Source: Methanomicrobiales archaeon (GTDB lineage Archaea; Halobacteriota; Methanomicrobia; Methanomicrobiales; Methanoculleaceae). Taken from it: a stretch of DNA of 7,628 nt. This document shows positions 1-6,264 of this stretch, one piece after another (the stretch's first letter is position 1; the number at the start of each line of letters is the position of its first letter). The translations under genes were made by a program, and so were the position numbers. The notes under the pieces are model-generated. The model searched no databases. It was not told the origin of the DNA and worked only from the letters and a program-made list of their open reading frames with translations. Location of the stretch: assembly GCA_012510335.1 (NCBI GenBank), contig JAAZIF010000009.1:1-7628 (forward strand), read 5' to 3'.

Positions 1-503
1 GGCAACACCGACTCCTCAACCTCTTCAAACGTCACGTTCCCGGCAGTGCCGGTGTTGTTGAAGGTGTTCGCCGAGACCGTGAGGTTCTCCAGGACCGACC
101 CGGCGCTCGTGACGTCCCCGGCACTTATAACAGCGTCACGCCTTATGACGGCGTCTCTCCCGATCCTGACCGTGCCGCCGGTGACGAGAACGTTCGTCGC
201 GTTCCCGTTCACCTCGATATTTCCCCCGGCGGCGAGTAACTTCCCGCCGATACCGCCGTTTATGATCAGGGTGCCTCCCGCAGCTATGACGTCGCCCCGG
301 ACCGGCGCATTCACCGTCACGCTACCCCCGGCGGCGGTCAGGCTCTCGACCGGGGCGTTGACGATCACGGATCCGCCCGACGCGATCAGATCGTCGGGGA
401 TCGGGTCCGTGATCACCACCTGATCCCCGCTCACGAAGGTGAGCGCCTGAACTCCCGCCGGGATGAGCAGCAGGCCCAGTATGATCACTGCCAGATTCTT
501 CAT
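1..503 (-). CDS. exported glycine-rich solenoid repeat protein, partial (C-terminus outside window)
   Basis: The frame runs from an ATG at 503 to the window edge without a stop, giving 167 codons. Residues 1-20 form a clear signal peptide: a Lys near the start, a hydrophobic stretch rich in Ile and Leu, and a probable cut after VQA20. The mature part is a repeat of 16-17 residues with a small-small-Gly-Gly signature (ASGG 41-44, AAGG 57-60, AAGG 74-77, AAGG 91-94, VTGG 107-110), each followed by an alternating strand such as SVTVNAPV. This period suits a right-handed beta-helix or bactofilin-like (polymer-forming) solenoid. The function is unknown; a surface or envelope role is inferred from the signal peptide. 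No Shine-Dalgarno sequence precedes the ATG and a T-rich box lies about 28 bases upstream, so the transcript may be leaderless. Later domains, including any membrane anchor, cannot be seen. Confidence is high that the gene is real and moderate for the fold. Confidence 0.85.
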   Translation of the reverse strand, partial: MKNLAVIILGLLLIPAGVQALTFVSGDQVVITDPIPDDLIASGGSVIVNAPVESLTAAGGSVTVNAPVRGDVIAAGGTLIINGGIGGKLLAAGGNIEVNGNATNVLVTGGTVRIGRDAVIRRDAVISAGDVTSAGSVLENLTVSANTFNNTGTAGNVTFEEVEESVL

Positions 504-525
504 GGGAGGGGAAAGGGTTCACGCC

Positions 526-536
526 CATAAAAAAAG
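526..536 (-). promoter_or_regulatory. putative TATA-like box for the minus-strand solenoid gene
   Basis: On the minus strand a run of T followed by AT is centred about 28 bases before the ATG at 503. That is the distance expected for an archaeal TATA box driving a leaderless transcript. The match to the archaeal consensus is weak, being a T-run rather than TTTATATA. Confidence 0.4.
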
Positions 537-549
537 GTTCGTGTGAGGA

Positions 550-569
550 GGTGCCGGGGCCCCGGCACC
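550..569. repeat. perfect 20-bp GC palindrome in a divergent promoter region
   Basis: GGTGCCGGGG at 550-559 is followed at once by its exact reverse complement CCCCGGCACC at 560-569. It sits between the divergent genes starting at 503 (minus) and 665 (plus), just upstream of the TATA-like box of the minus gene and about 50 bases before that of the plus gene. It could be a dimeric-repressor operator, a copy of a dispersed intergenic palindrome, or a hairpin in a longer transcript. The sequence alone does not decide. Confidence 0.6.
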
Positions 570-617
570 CACCCCGCAGAGAAGGGATCGATCCGGGGTT
601 GGAAAAGAACTACAATG

Positions 618-625
618 CTTATATT
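618..625 (+). promoter_or_regulatory. archaeal TATA box for the 143-aa protein gene
   Basis: CTTATATT is a good archaeal TATA-like box in otherwise GC-rich DNA. Transcription would start about 25 bases downstream, near 647, leaving a leader of roughly 18 bases that contains a Shine-Dalgarno sequence. This favours the ATG at 665 over the longer in-frame GTG start at 551, which lies upstream of the box. Confidence 0.6.
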
Positions 626-652
626 CGAGCGAGGCCATACAGTAAGGCAGAA

Positions 653-658
653 GAGGAT
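653..658 (+). promoter_or_regulatory. ribosome binding site that fixes the start at 665
   Basis: GAGGAT lies six bases before the ATG at 665, a normal Shine-Dalgarno position. It decides between this ATG and the GTG at 551 in the same frame. Confidence 0.6.
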
Positions 659-664
659 ACAGAC

Positions 665-1096
665 ATGGGTGGCGTAAAAGACTCTACATACATTGATGTC
701 AAGAAGGCACTTGCCCGGCGTTTCTCTCCCCGCGATGGGTGGCAGTTTGCGTGGTTCCCGACCTACGGCAGTGTGCAGCCGGAGTGCGTGCTCTCCCGCC
801 GGATCGCCGGCAGGACGGAGCGGGTGGTCGTGAGCACAAAGATGGCGCCTGCGATCCCGGAGGATACCATCGCGGAACTCCAGAATCAGCGCCAGGCGCT
901 CATCGAGAACGATATCGCCGTCGATAAGGCTGTCCTGGTCGTACCAACCGGGGCGAAGGTCTCTGGAGTCCCCGAAGGGATCGATGTCCTTGAGATGGGC
1001 ACCTGGCAGGTGATCGGCAACCGCATCATCTGGTCAAAGAACATCGAGCGCAACGAGTTCCTCCAGAAAGAACTCGAGAAGAGGAGCCCGGCGTAA
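665..1096 (+). CDS. conserved-looking 143-aa protein of unknown function
   Basis: I do not recognise this protein. The ATG at 665 is chosen because a TATA box and a Shine-Dalgarno sequence lie directly before it; the open frame continues back to a GTG at 551, but that part covers the promoter and the palindrome. The product is soluble, with no signal peptide or membrane segment. Its pattern alternates: a basic helix (residues 10-22), an aromatic stretch around W26-W30, a strand ERVVVSTKM (52-60), a long helix around 65-84 (ELQNQRQALI), a strand KAVLVVP (88-94), another around IDVLEM (106-111), and a charged helical C-terminus (EFLQKELEKR). This suggests a small alpha/beta fold. It is transcribed alone, divergent from the solenoid gene and convergent with polB, so the neighbourhood gives no functional clue. 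No catalytic motif stands out. Confidence 0.8.
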   Translation: MGGVKDSTYIDVKKALARRFSPRDGWQFAWFPTYGSVQPECVLSRRIAGRTERVVVSTKMAPAIPEDTIAELQNQRQALIENDIAVDKAVLVVPTGAKVSGVPEGIDVLEMGTWQVIGNRIIWSKNIERNEFLQKELEKRSPA

Positions 1097-1104
1097 GACC
1101 CCAC

Positions 1105-1125
1105 TGAGTTCCTCAAAATTTTTTT
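1105..1125 (+). terminator. T-run terminator in the convergent junction with polB
   Basis: A short stem (TGAG at 1105-1108, CTCA at 1112-1115) is followed by AAAA and seven Ts (1119-1125). Archaeal RNA polymerase can stop at U-runs, and the run comes about 25 bases after the stop of the 143-aa gene. The polB stop codon is at 1127-1129, so the two transcripts meet here. In the polB direction only a four-T run is available. Confidence 0.55.
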
Positions 1126-1126
1126 C

Positions 1127-3544
1127 TTACATCCCGAAATCAAATAACGTCGTCCGCGTCGGATCGACGTCATGCCAGTCCCACCCGAGCGGCTCTATGA
1201 TCCGCGAGATGGGGCCCCTGAGCGTCCTATCGAGCATCATCTCCCAGTCGACGACAAACTCGGGCGGCACCTGGTCGGCATACTCGAAAGAGATCACGTC
1301 AGTCCGCGGGTACCTCGCGGTGACGGTCTTTATGTAGACGCGTTTTGGTTTGCTGCCCCGCTTGAAGTCGGTCCCGAGGTACTCGTTTGAATACTTCGCT
1401 CCCCTGATATGGGCATCCTCGGTCTCGTAACTATCAAGGTTCTTCCCGATACCGCCCGGGATACCGACCTCATCGAGAGAGTACTCCCCGCGCCGGTACC
1501 GCCTGATGACATCGCGCAGGTAGGCCTGCACCCCCTCAAACGCATCACCGCGGAGGATCATCTCGATGACGTCGTGCTGCACCTCCCGGGTTACCTGCGG
1601 TGAGTCGCTCCGACGGATCTCAAACCCGACAACGTCGACCTCATCGACGTCTTTTCCCTCCTTCCAGATCAGGTGCCCGGCGTATCGCTTCTTCTTGCCG
1701 GCCTGGAAGAAACGGCGGTAGACCTTCTCGAACTTGATCGAGAAGTAGTGTTTCTCGGCAGCGAGCTCCTGGAGCGCAAAGTCACCGTAACTCGCGTTCA
1801 GGCGGGCCTCTATCGCCCGCGCCTTTGCGATGGTCTCTTCAAGGCTCCCGGGTGGAATCTCTACCATGCATGAGTCGGTGTCGCCGTAGAGGACCGTGTA
1901 GCCGAGGCTGGTGATGAGATCGCGTGTGTGTCTTATGATCGCACGCCCTACCGATGTGACGGCCGACCCGATCTCGCGATCGTAGAGCCTGAACCGGGGG
2001 TAGCCGGAGACCCCGTAGTAGGAGTTCATGATCACCTTCAGGACGTTCTGCTGGAGGTCGTAGAGGACGTACTCCGGTGACCCAAAGGGATAGGTGTTTC
2101 TGAGGCGCTTGCGCTCGTCCCGTTCGCTGAGGAGTTCTGAGAGGATGCTCCTTGTCAGTCCGTCCGGCTCCCGGGAGAACCGGACGCCGTTAGGCGCCCG
2201 CAGTTCCCCGTCCGGGTTCTTCGTCTCGGGCGATGCGTTGATCGTCATCATCGCCATCGGGTAGAGCGATTTCAGGTCGAGGACAACGACGTTCTCCCGG
2301 AGACCGGTGGCGGGATCAAAGACGGTCGCCCCCTCAAACTCATCCCCGGCGGCAAACCTCTTCGAGGGGAGGATGAACCTGCCCGACGCCTTGCGCAGGA
2401 CATAGATATCGATGACGTTTGAGGAGTTCAGCGTCCGGTCGAGCGGGCACCCGACATACCGGGCGATCTCGCGGTAGAACTCGATGATGTTGTTCTTTCT
2501 ATCGATACCGACGCAGAGCTCGACGTCGCGGTGGTTGTACTCCACGAGCCGCGCAAGGTCAGACCGCCAGAGAGCGGTGATCGTCCCGCTGTAGCGGACC
2601 TTTGTCTCCCCGAGTTCCTCCTCAGCGATCGCGTCGAGCCGGTAAGACTCCTTCTGGGCCTGGTGCATCTTCCGGTAGGCGCCGAGGAGGTCGAAGATCG
2701 ACCGTCCTCTGACGGCGTTTCGCGTCGTCTGCCCCGGGAGGCGGGCGAGATCCTCACCGCGGAGCCCGAGCACCGCCATACGCTGCAGGATGTAGGGGAT
2801 ATCGAACTCAACGAAGTTCCAGCCGGAGAGTATATCGGGATCGCGCTCCCTGATGTAGTCGGAAAGCCCCCGGAGCATCGCCGCCTCGTCCGGGAACCGG
2901 ATGACCCGGTGTTCCCTATGGAGGCTGAACTCCGGCGCATCGCCCGACGCCCCGCCGGGCGTCCAGAGGAGGGTCGTGTAGTCCTCATCAAACGAGTCAA
3001 AGCAGGTGACGCATATGATCGGATCCTGGCCCGCCTCAGGGAAACCCCGCTCATCCACGCACTCGATATCCATGATGCATGTCCGGGCTGGAGCCTTGAT
3101 CCCGGCCGGCGCAACTTCGCGGTAGTCGATTACGGATGCGCCGGCAGGCAGCTCCATGCCACCGGTGAGGCCGCAGTCGATCATGAACCGGGTGGCGAAC
3201 GGTATATCCGCCTCGTAGTGTAGGTAGCGATCGCGGACGTCGCGGACGTCGCCGGGGCGCCGGGTGTAGAGTCGGCGCAGCGCATCGCCCTGTATGGAGC
3301 GGTAGGTTGTGCCGGGCTCAACATCGACATCCTGCGGGAGAGGCTTCCCGTCAACCTGATCGGCGGGCGCGTAGAAGTAGGGGCGAAAGCCGGTCACATC
3401 GACCCTGACGGCTCTCCCGGAGGCATCCCGGCCGAATACATGGATGACCGGGATATCCGGGCCGATGCTGTACTCCACCTGGTCAATACCGATCCGGGCC
3501 ATTCCAAAGTCGCTGAGTGTGGTGTCTGTGCGGGACTCAGTCAT
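1127..3544 (-). CDS. polB: archaeal family-B DNA polymerase (replicative/proofreading)
   Basis: The product is an 805-residue DNA-directed DNA polymerase with 3'-5' exonuclease, close to the usual archaeal PolB length. All signatures are present. Exo I is DIE (159-161), Exo II is NFVEFD (243-248) and Exo III is YNHRD (336-340). Motif A is DLKSLYP (423-429), motif B is KVIMNSYYG (503-511), motif C is YGDTDS (553-558), and KKKRY (617-621) follows. Catalytic D423, D555 and D557 are intact. The N-terminal uracil-sensing pocket of archaeal PolB appears kept (PY 55-56 and V100, aligned from memory with Pfu P36, Y37 and V93). The C-terminus TTLFDFGM resembles a PCNA-binding box, and a near copy, TTLSDFGM, lies at residues 8-15. 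The ATG at 3544 is chosen because AGGAGGT lies just before it and it overlaps the mdh stop by 8 bp; a longer frame begins at 3571. Motif A has Met where many relatives have Ser (SLYPM). No intein is present. Confidence 0.97.
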   Translation of the reverse strand: MTESRTDTTLSDFGMARIGIDQVEYSIGPDIPVIHVFGRDASGRAVRVDVTGFRPYFYAPADQVDGKPLPQDVDVEPGTTYRSIQGDALRRLYTRRPGDVRDVRDRYLHYEADIPFATRFMIDCGLTGGMELPAGASVIDYREVAPAGIKAPARTCIMDIECVDERGFPEAGQDPIICVTCFDSFDEDYTTLLWTPGGASGDAPEFSLHREHRVIRFPDEAAMLRGLSDYIRERDPDILSGWNFVEFDIPYILQRMAVLGLRGEDLARLPGQTTRNAVRGRSIFDLLGAYRKMHQAQKESYRLDAIAEEELGETKVRYSGTITALWRSDLARLVEYNHRDVELCVGIDRKNNIIEFYREIARYVGCPLDRTLNSSNVIDIYVLRKASGRFILPSKRFAAGDEFEGATVFDPATGLRENVVVLDLKSLYPMAMMTINASPETKNPDGELRAPNGVRFSREPDGLTRSILSELLSERDERKRLRNTYPFGSPEYVLYDLQQNVLKVIMNSYYGVSGYPRFRLYDREIGSAVTSVGRAIIRHTRDLITSLGYTVLYGDTDSCMVEIPPGSLEETIAKARAIEARLNASYGDFALQELAAEKHYFSIKFEKVYRRFFQAGKKKRYAGHLIWKEGKDVDEVDVVGFEIRRSDSPQVTREVQHDVIEMILRGDAFEGVQAYLRDVIRRYRRGEYSLDEVGIPGGIGKNLDSYETEDAHIRGAKYSNEYLGTDFKRGSKPKRVYIKTVTARYPRTDVISFEYADQVPPEFVVDWEMMLDRTLRGPISRIIEPLGWDWHDVDPTRTTLFDFGM
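3231..3252. repeat. 9-bp tandem repeat inside polB
   Basis: The unit TCGCGGACG occurs twice in tandem (3231-3239, 3240-3248), followed by four bases of a third copy. It encodes the protein repeat DVRDVRD at PolB residues 99-105 and is in frame. It falls in the loop that corresponds to the uracil-sensing V93 region of Pfu polymerase, so it may be a short slippage duplication tolerated there. Confidence 0.7.
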
Positions 3545-4403
3545 CAAACCTCCTGCAGAGTTCCCGCACAAACGCTCCCGCTCCTGCCATCTTCTCCTCT
3601 TCCCAGGGGTCGAGGCTCCACTCCTCTATATCGATAACCCCCTCGCGGCCGATCCGGGCGGGTACGCCGAGCGAGCAGCCGGAGAGGCCGTACTCGCCGT
3701 CGAGCACGCACGAGCAGGAGAGCACATCGCGCCGGTCTTCAAGGATCGCGCGCACCAGCATCGTGATGTGGTATGCAGGGCCAAAGACCGTGCCGCCCTT
3801 ACCGCGGATCACCTCCATGCTCGCTCCCCGCATCCGGGAGAGGGTTGCTTCCCGCCCATCGATCCCTGCGTGGTCGCCGGTCATTGAGAAGAGCGGCACC
3901 TGGTGCTCACCGTGCTCACCGAGCACCCAGGCGGGCCCGGGGATCTCTGCCTCGCGGAGGAGGGCAGCAAAACGGGCGCTATCGAGCTGGCCGCCAAACC
4001 CGATGCATCTCCTCCGATCGATGCCCATCATCTTCCAGAGGCCGTAGTTGTTTGCGTCCACGGGGTTTGTTATGGTTATGACGATCCCGGAAAACCCCTG
4101 CATGTGCCTGCCGCAGCGTCTCACCACAGGGATGTTGGCCTCAAGGAGGTCGGCCCGGGTCTTTATGTCCGGCGTTCTCGGGGTGCCTGCCGCGAAGATG
4201 AATATATCGGCGTCCCGCATCGCCGCCGTGTCGGTGGAGAGAGTGACATCGATGCCCGTATGTTGCAGGTCGAGAATCTGTGCCCTGAGGATGGGTTCAT
4301 ATGCGTCGTAGAGGATGATCTCATCGGCGAGGCCGAGCGCGGCGGTGAGAAACGCAGTCTCGCCTCCCACCTTCCCTACACCTAAGATTGCAAGCGAGGT
4401 CAT
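3537..4403 (-). CDS. mdh: malate dehydrogenase (LDH/MDH family), NAD-preferring by motif
   Basis: The product is a 288-residue cytoplasmic enzyme interconverting malate and oxaloacetate with a nicotinamide cofactor. The Rossmann motif GVGKVGG is at 8-14. D33 ends the second strand (ILYD), which normally favours NAD over NADP. The substrate loop is GTPRTPDIKTR: R76 is at the position where lactate dehydrogenases carry Gln and malate dehydrogenases Arg, so malate is the expected substrate, and R83 is the second substrate Arg. ITNPVD (111-116) is typical of the family. The catalytic pair is D141 (in LDSARF, with R144) and H164 in GEHGEHQVP. The ATG at 4403 is chosen because the family begins at this Rossmann strand; the frame stays open upstream to 4700, but that part lies in the spacer and antisense to pyrD. 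The gene lies 5' of polB and overlaps it by 8 bp. In methanogens without a full TCA cycle, MDH serves the partial pathway to 2-oxoglutarate and aspartate. Confidence 0.93.
   Translation of the reverse strand: MTSLAILGVGKVGGETAFLTAALGLADEIILYDAYEPILRAQILDLQHTGIDVTLSTDTAAMRDADIFIFAAGTPRTPDIKTRADLLEANIPVVRRCGRHMQGFSGIVITITNPVDANNYGLWKMMGIDRRRCIGFGGQLDSARFAALLREAEIPGPAWVLGEHGEHQVPLFSMTGDHAGIDGREATLSRMRGASMEVIRGKGGTVFGPAYHITMLVRAILEDRRDVLSCSCVLDGEYGLSGCSLGVPARIGREGVIDIEEWSLDPWEEEKMAGAGAFVRELCRRFDD
3548..3554 (-). promoter_or_regulatory. ribosome binding site of polB inside the end of mdh
   Basis: On the minus strand AGGAGGT lies three bases before the polB ATG at 3544, within the last codons of mdh. 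This strong Shine-Dalgarno sequence supports that start over the upstream ATG at 3571. It also suggests re-initiation or coupling after mdh translation. Confidence 0.7.
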
Positions 4404-4552
4404 AAGTATCGTCCTGAATAGAGGTAAAAGGCTGTGCGGCTGATCTGGCCCTGCTGCACGGGGGATAGCGGCCGGGCAGGGAAAAGGGCAACCCTGCCGT
4501 CTTCCGTTCCGGTATAGGAGCTCCGTTGAGGGGACAGGTAATTCTTCTTCAT
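4400..4552 (-). other. possible short upstream frame (50 codons) ending in the mdh start codon
   Basis: A minus-strand frame from the ATG at 4552 (extendable to 4585) encodes about 50 residues beginning MKKNYLSPQ. Its TGA overlaps the mdh ATG as ATGA. If the AT-rich palindrome at 4565-4583 also works leftward, transcription would begin close to 4552, which would make this a leaderless upstream frame coupled to mdh. No domain is recognisable, and third-position base choice looks less GC-biased than in the neighbouring genes. It may be non-coding spacer. Confidence 0.2.
4475..4498. repeat. 7-bp inverted repeat in the mdh/pyrD spacer
   Basis: GGCAGGG (4475-4481) and CCCTGCC (4492-4498) form a perfect stem around a 10-base loop. 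It lies about 70 bases upstream of the mdh start and 100 upstream of pyrD. It would be in the leader only if mdh is transcribed from the far promoter near 4574. A role as protein-binding site or RNA hairpin is possible but unproven. Confidence 0.35.
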
Positions 4553-4564
4553 TATACTTGGCGC

Positions 4565-4583
4565 GAGGGTATAATAATACCTC
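4565..4583 (+). promoter_or_regulatory. TATA box of pyrD within a near-palindrome
   Basis: TATAATAATA sits about 27 bases before the pyrD ATG at 4601, with no Shine-Dalgarno sequence between, fitting a leaderless archaeal transcript. The surrounding GAGGGTAT-AATA-ATAC-CTC is an inverted repeat missing one C on the right. The box could therefore bind TBP in either orientation or be covered by a dimeric regulator. Confidence 0.6.
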
Positions 4584-4600
4584 ACTCCTACCTCTTTTCA

Positions 4601-5488
4601 ATGGTTGCGCTTTATCCAGGCCCCACCGAGGTCGGCGGCATCCGACTGAAGAACCATCTCCTGCTGGCTGCCGGCATCCTCGGGACCACCGGTGCGTCAC
4701 TCGCCCGCATCCTCGCTAACGGCGCCGGCGGCGTGGTCACGAAGTCCATAGGTCCAGACCCGGTAGAAGGGCACCCCGGGCCCTGCCTGATCGTCGTCGA
4801 TGGCGGAATCATCAACGCCATGGGTCTCCCGAACCCCTCGGCCGCGTTCGTGGATGAACTGGCCGTCCTGCAGGATGAACCGGTTGTTGTGAGCATATTC
4901 GGGGGGACGCCGGAGGAGTTCCGGATGGTCGCAGGCTGGTTTGCCGGTATGGCATCCGGGCTTGAACTGAACCTCTCCTGCCCTCACGCGGAGGGTTACG
5001 GGGCTTCCATCGGGAGCGATCCTGCCCTTGTGGAGGAATGCACGAGGGCGGTGGCCTCGCTCGGGGTTCCGACGTGGGTAAAACTCACCCCGAACGTCGC
5101 TGATATTGCCGGGATCGGGGCGGCAGCGGAGCGCGGCGGGGCGGATGCGATCGTCGCGGTCAACACTGTCAAGGCGATGCGGATATCGACGTCACTCCGC
5201 CGGCCGGTGCTTGGAAACCGGTTTGGTGGTCTATCGGGAAAAGCGATCTTTCCCATCGCGGTCCGGTGCGTCTACGAGCTCTACGAGGCCTGTTCCATAC
5301 CGATCATAGGGTGCGGCGGGATCTCCAGTGCTGACAACGTCATCGAGATGATGATGGCCGGCGCAGGCGCCGTCGAGATAGGGAGCGCGGTAATCGATGA
5401 TATCGGCATCTTCTCCGCGATCGCGAGGGATCTCTACAGCCACGACGGCATCGATGCGTGCGAGATCGTGGGGTGTGCCCATGGATGA
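4601..5488 (+). CDS. pyrD: dihydroorotate dehydrogenase, class 1B catalytic subunit
   Basis: The 295-residue flavoprotein oxidises dihydroorotate to orotate in UMP synthesis. It is an FMN-binding TIM barrel. Visible motifs are KSIGPDP (48-54), NAMGLPNP (72-79), LNLSCPHAEGYG (123-134), WVKLTPN (159-165), AVNTVKAMRI (186-195), GGLSGKAIFPIA (209-220) and the FMN-phosphate segment PIIGCGGI...AGAGAVEIGSA (234-263). C127 in SCPH takes the place of the catalytic base; a Cys here marks class 1, where membrane class 2 enzymes have Ser. The neighbouring pyrK shows it is the NAD-linked 1B type. The ATG at 4601 is chosen because the TATA box lies 27 bases upstream and the family starts at the first barrel strand; the frame extends back to a TTG at 4526 through the promoter, so that is rejected. 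It overlaps pyrK by 8 bp. Confidence 0.96.
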   Translation: MVALYPGPTEVGGIRLKNHLLLAAGILGTTGASLARILANGAGGVVTKSIGPDPVEGHPGPCLIVVDGGIINAMGLPNPSAAFVDELAVLQDEPVVVSIFGGTPEEFRMVAGWFAGMASGLELNLSCPHAEGYGASIGSDPALVEECTRAVASLGVPTWVKLTPNVADIAGIGAAAERGGADAIVAVNTVKAMRISTSLRRPVLGNRFGGLSGKAIFPIAVRCVYELYEACSIPIIGCGGISSADNVIEMMMAGAGAVEIGSAVIDDIGIFSAIARDLYSHDGIDACEIVGCAHG

Positions 5489-6245
5489 GCAGATGCCAAT
5501 CGGGGTTACGATACAGGAGATCATCCAGGAAACGCCGTCGATCAGGACGTTCGTCTTCGACCGCGAGATCGTCATGCGACCGGGCCAGTTCGTTATGGTC
5601 TGGGTGCCGGGCGTCGATGAGATCCCGATGGGCCTCTCCTCCCCGTCATCGATCACCGTCCAGGAGGTGGGAGACGCGACCGGCGCCCTCTTTGCCATGC
5701 TTGAAGGCGACCGGATCGGGATCAGGGGTCCGTACGGGAACGGCTTTGCGGTCACCGGGAGGACTCTCGCCATCGCCGGCGGTGTCGGCGTCTCCCCGCT
5801 GCTACCGCTCGCCGTGGCCGGAAGGGTCGATACCTTCCTCCTCGGTGCCCGGACGGCCTCTGAACTCCTCTTTGTTGACCGGATAGAGGAGATGACCACG
5901 CTCCTGGTCGCGACCGACGACGGCACCGCCGGCCACCATGGGTTTGTGACCGATCTCGTATCGAGGGTGGATCTCGCCGATTTCAGCCACATCTGCGTCT
6001 GCGGCCCCGAGGGCATGATGATGGCGGTACTCGGCATCCTCGACCTGGAAGGGTGTGCAGGGAGGGGGCAGTTCTCCCTGAACCGCTACATGAAGTGTGG
6101 GGTCGGTCTCTGCGGGTCATGCTGCATCGATCCGGACGGTCTCCGGGTCTGCCGGGACGGCCCGGTCTTCTCCGGGGATATGCTGCTCAGGAGCGAGTTC
6201 GGACGATACGCACGCGACGCGAGCGGCCGGAGGTACGGGGTATGA
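5481..6245 (+). CDS. pyrK: dihydroorotate dehydrogenase electron-transfer subunit (FAD, 2Fe-2S)
   Basis: The 254-residue partner of PyrD carries electrons from the PyrD FMN through a 2Fe-2S cluster and FAD to NAD+. The N-terminal FAD domain (about 8-95) contains PGQFVMVWVPG and RGPYGNGF (82-89). The NAD-binding part begins with IAGGVGVSPLLPLA (98-111) and includes CGPEGMM (174-180). The C-terminal cluster ligands are C206, C211, C214 and C224 (Cx4Cx2Cx9C), with an additional C215 beside them. The usual Arg of the FAD RP(Y/L)S motif is not seen: the segment reads MGLSSPSS (50-57). The ATG at 5481 overlaps the end of pyrD in ATGGATGA and is preceded by GTGGGGTG five bases upstream; the alternative ATG at 5493 is less well placed. 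The overlap implies co-translation, fitting an equal-subunit complex. It is convergent with the propeller gene. Confidence 0.95.
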   Translation: MDEQMPIGVTIQEIIQETPSIRTFVFDREIVMRPGQFVMVWVPGVDEIPMGLSSPSSITVQEVGDATGALFAMLEGDRIGIRGPYGNGFAVTGRTLAIAGGVGVSPLLPLAVAGRVDTFLLGARTASELLFVDRIEEMTTLLVATDDGTAGHHGFVTDLVSRVDLADFSHICVCGPEGMMMAVLGILDLEGCAGRGQFSLNRYMKCGVGLCGSCCIDPDGLRVCRDGPVFSGDMLLRSEFGRYARDASGRRYGV

Positions 6246-6264
6246 GGGGCCGGTGCTCATCCTC

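Noticed and set aside
551..664. Start of the 143-aa protein at the GTG at 551
   Set aside because: That region contains the palindrome, the TATA box and the Shine-Dalgarno sequence, so it is promoter rather than coding.
665..1096. PD-(D/E)XK nuclease fold for the 143-aa protein
   Set aside because: The strand ERVVVSTKM faintly recalls the core strand, but the acidic residue before xK and the upstream Asp are not in place.
2428..3223. Long open frames of about 230 codons on both strands over polB
   Set aside because: They are read out of frame or antisense to an intact DNA polymerase with all motifs; GC-rich DNA leaves such frames open by default.
4404..4700. N-terminal extension of malate dehydrogenase up to 4700
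   Set aside because: The extension is low-complexity, overlaps pyrD on the other strand and precedes the Rossmann motif, which normally begins the protein.
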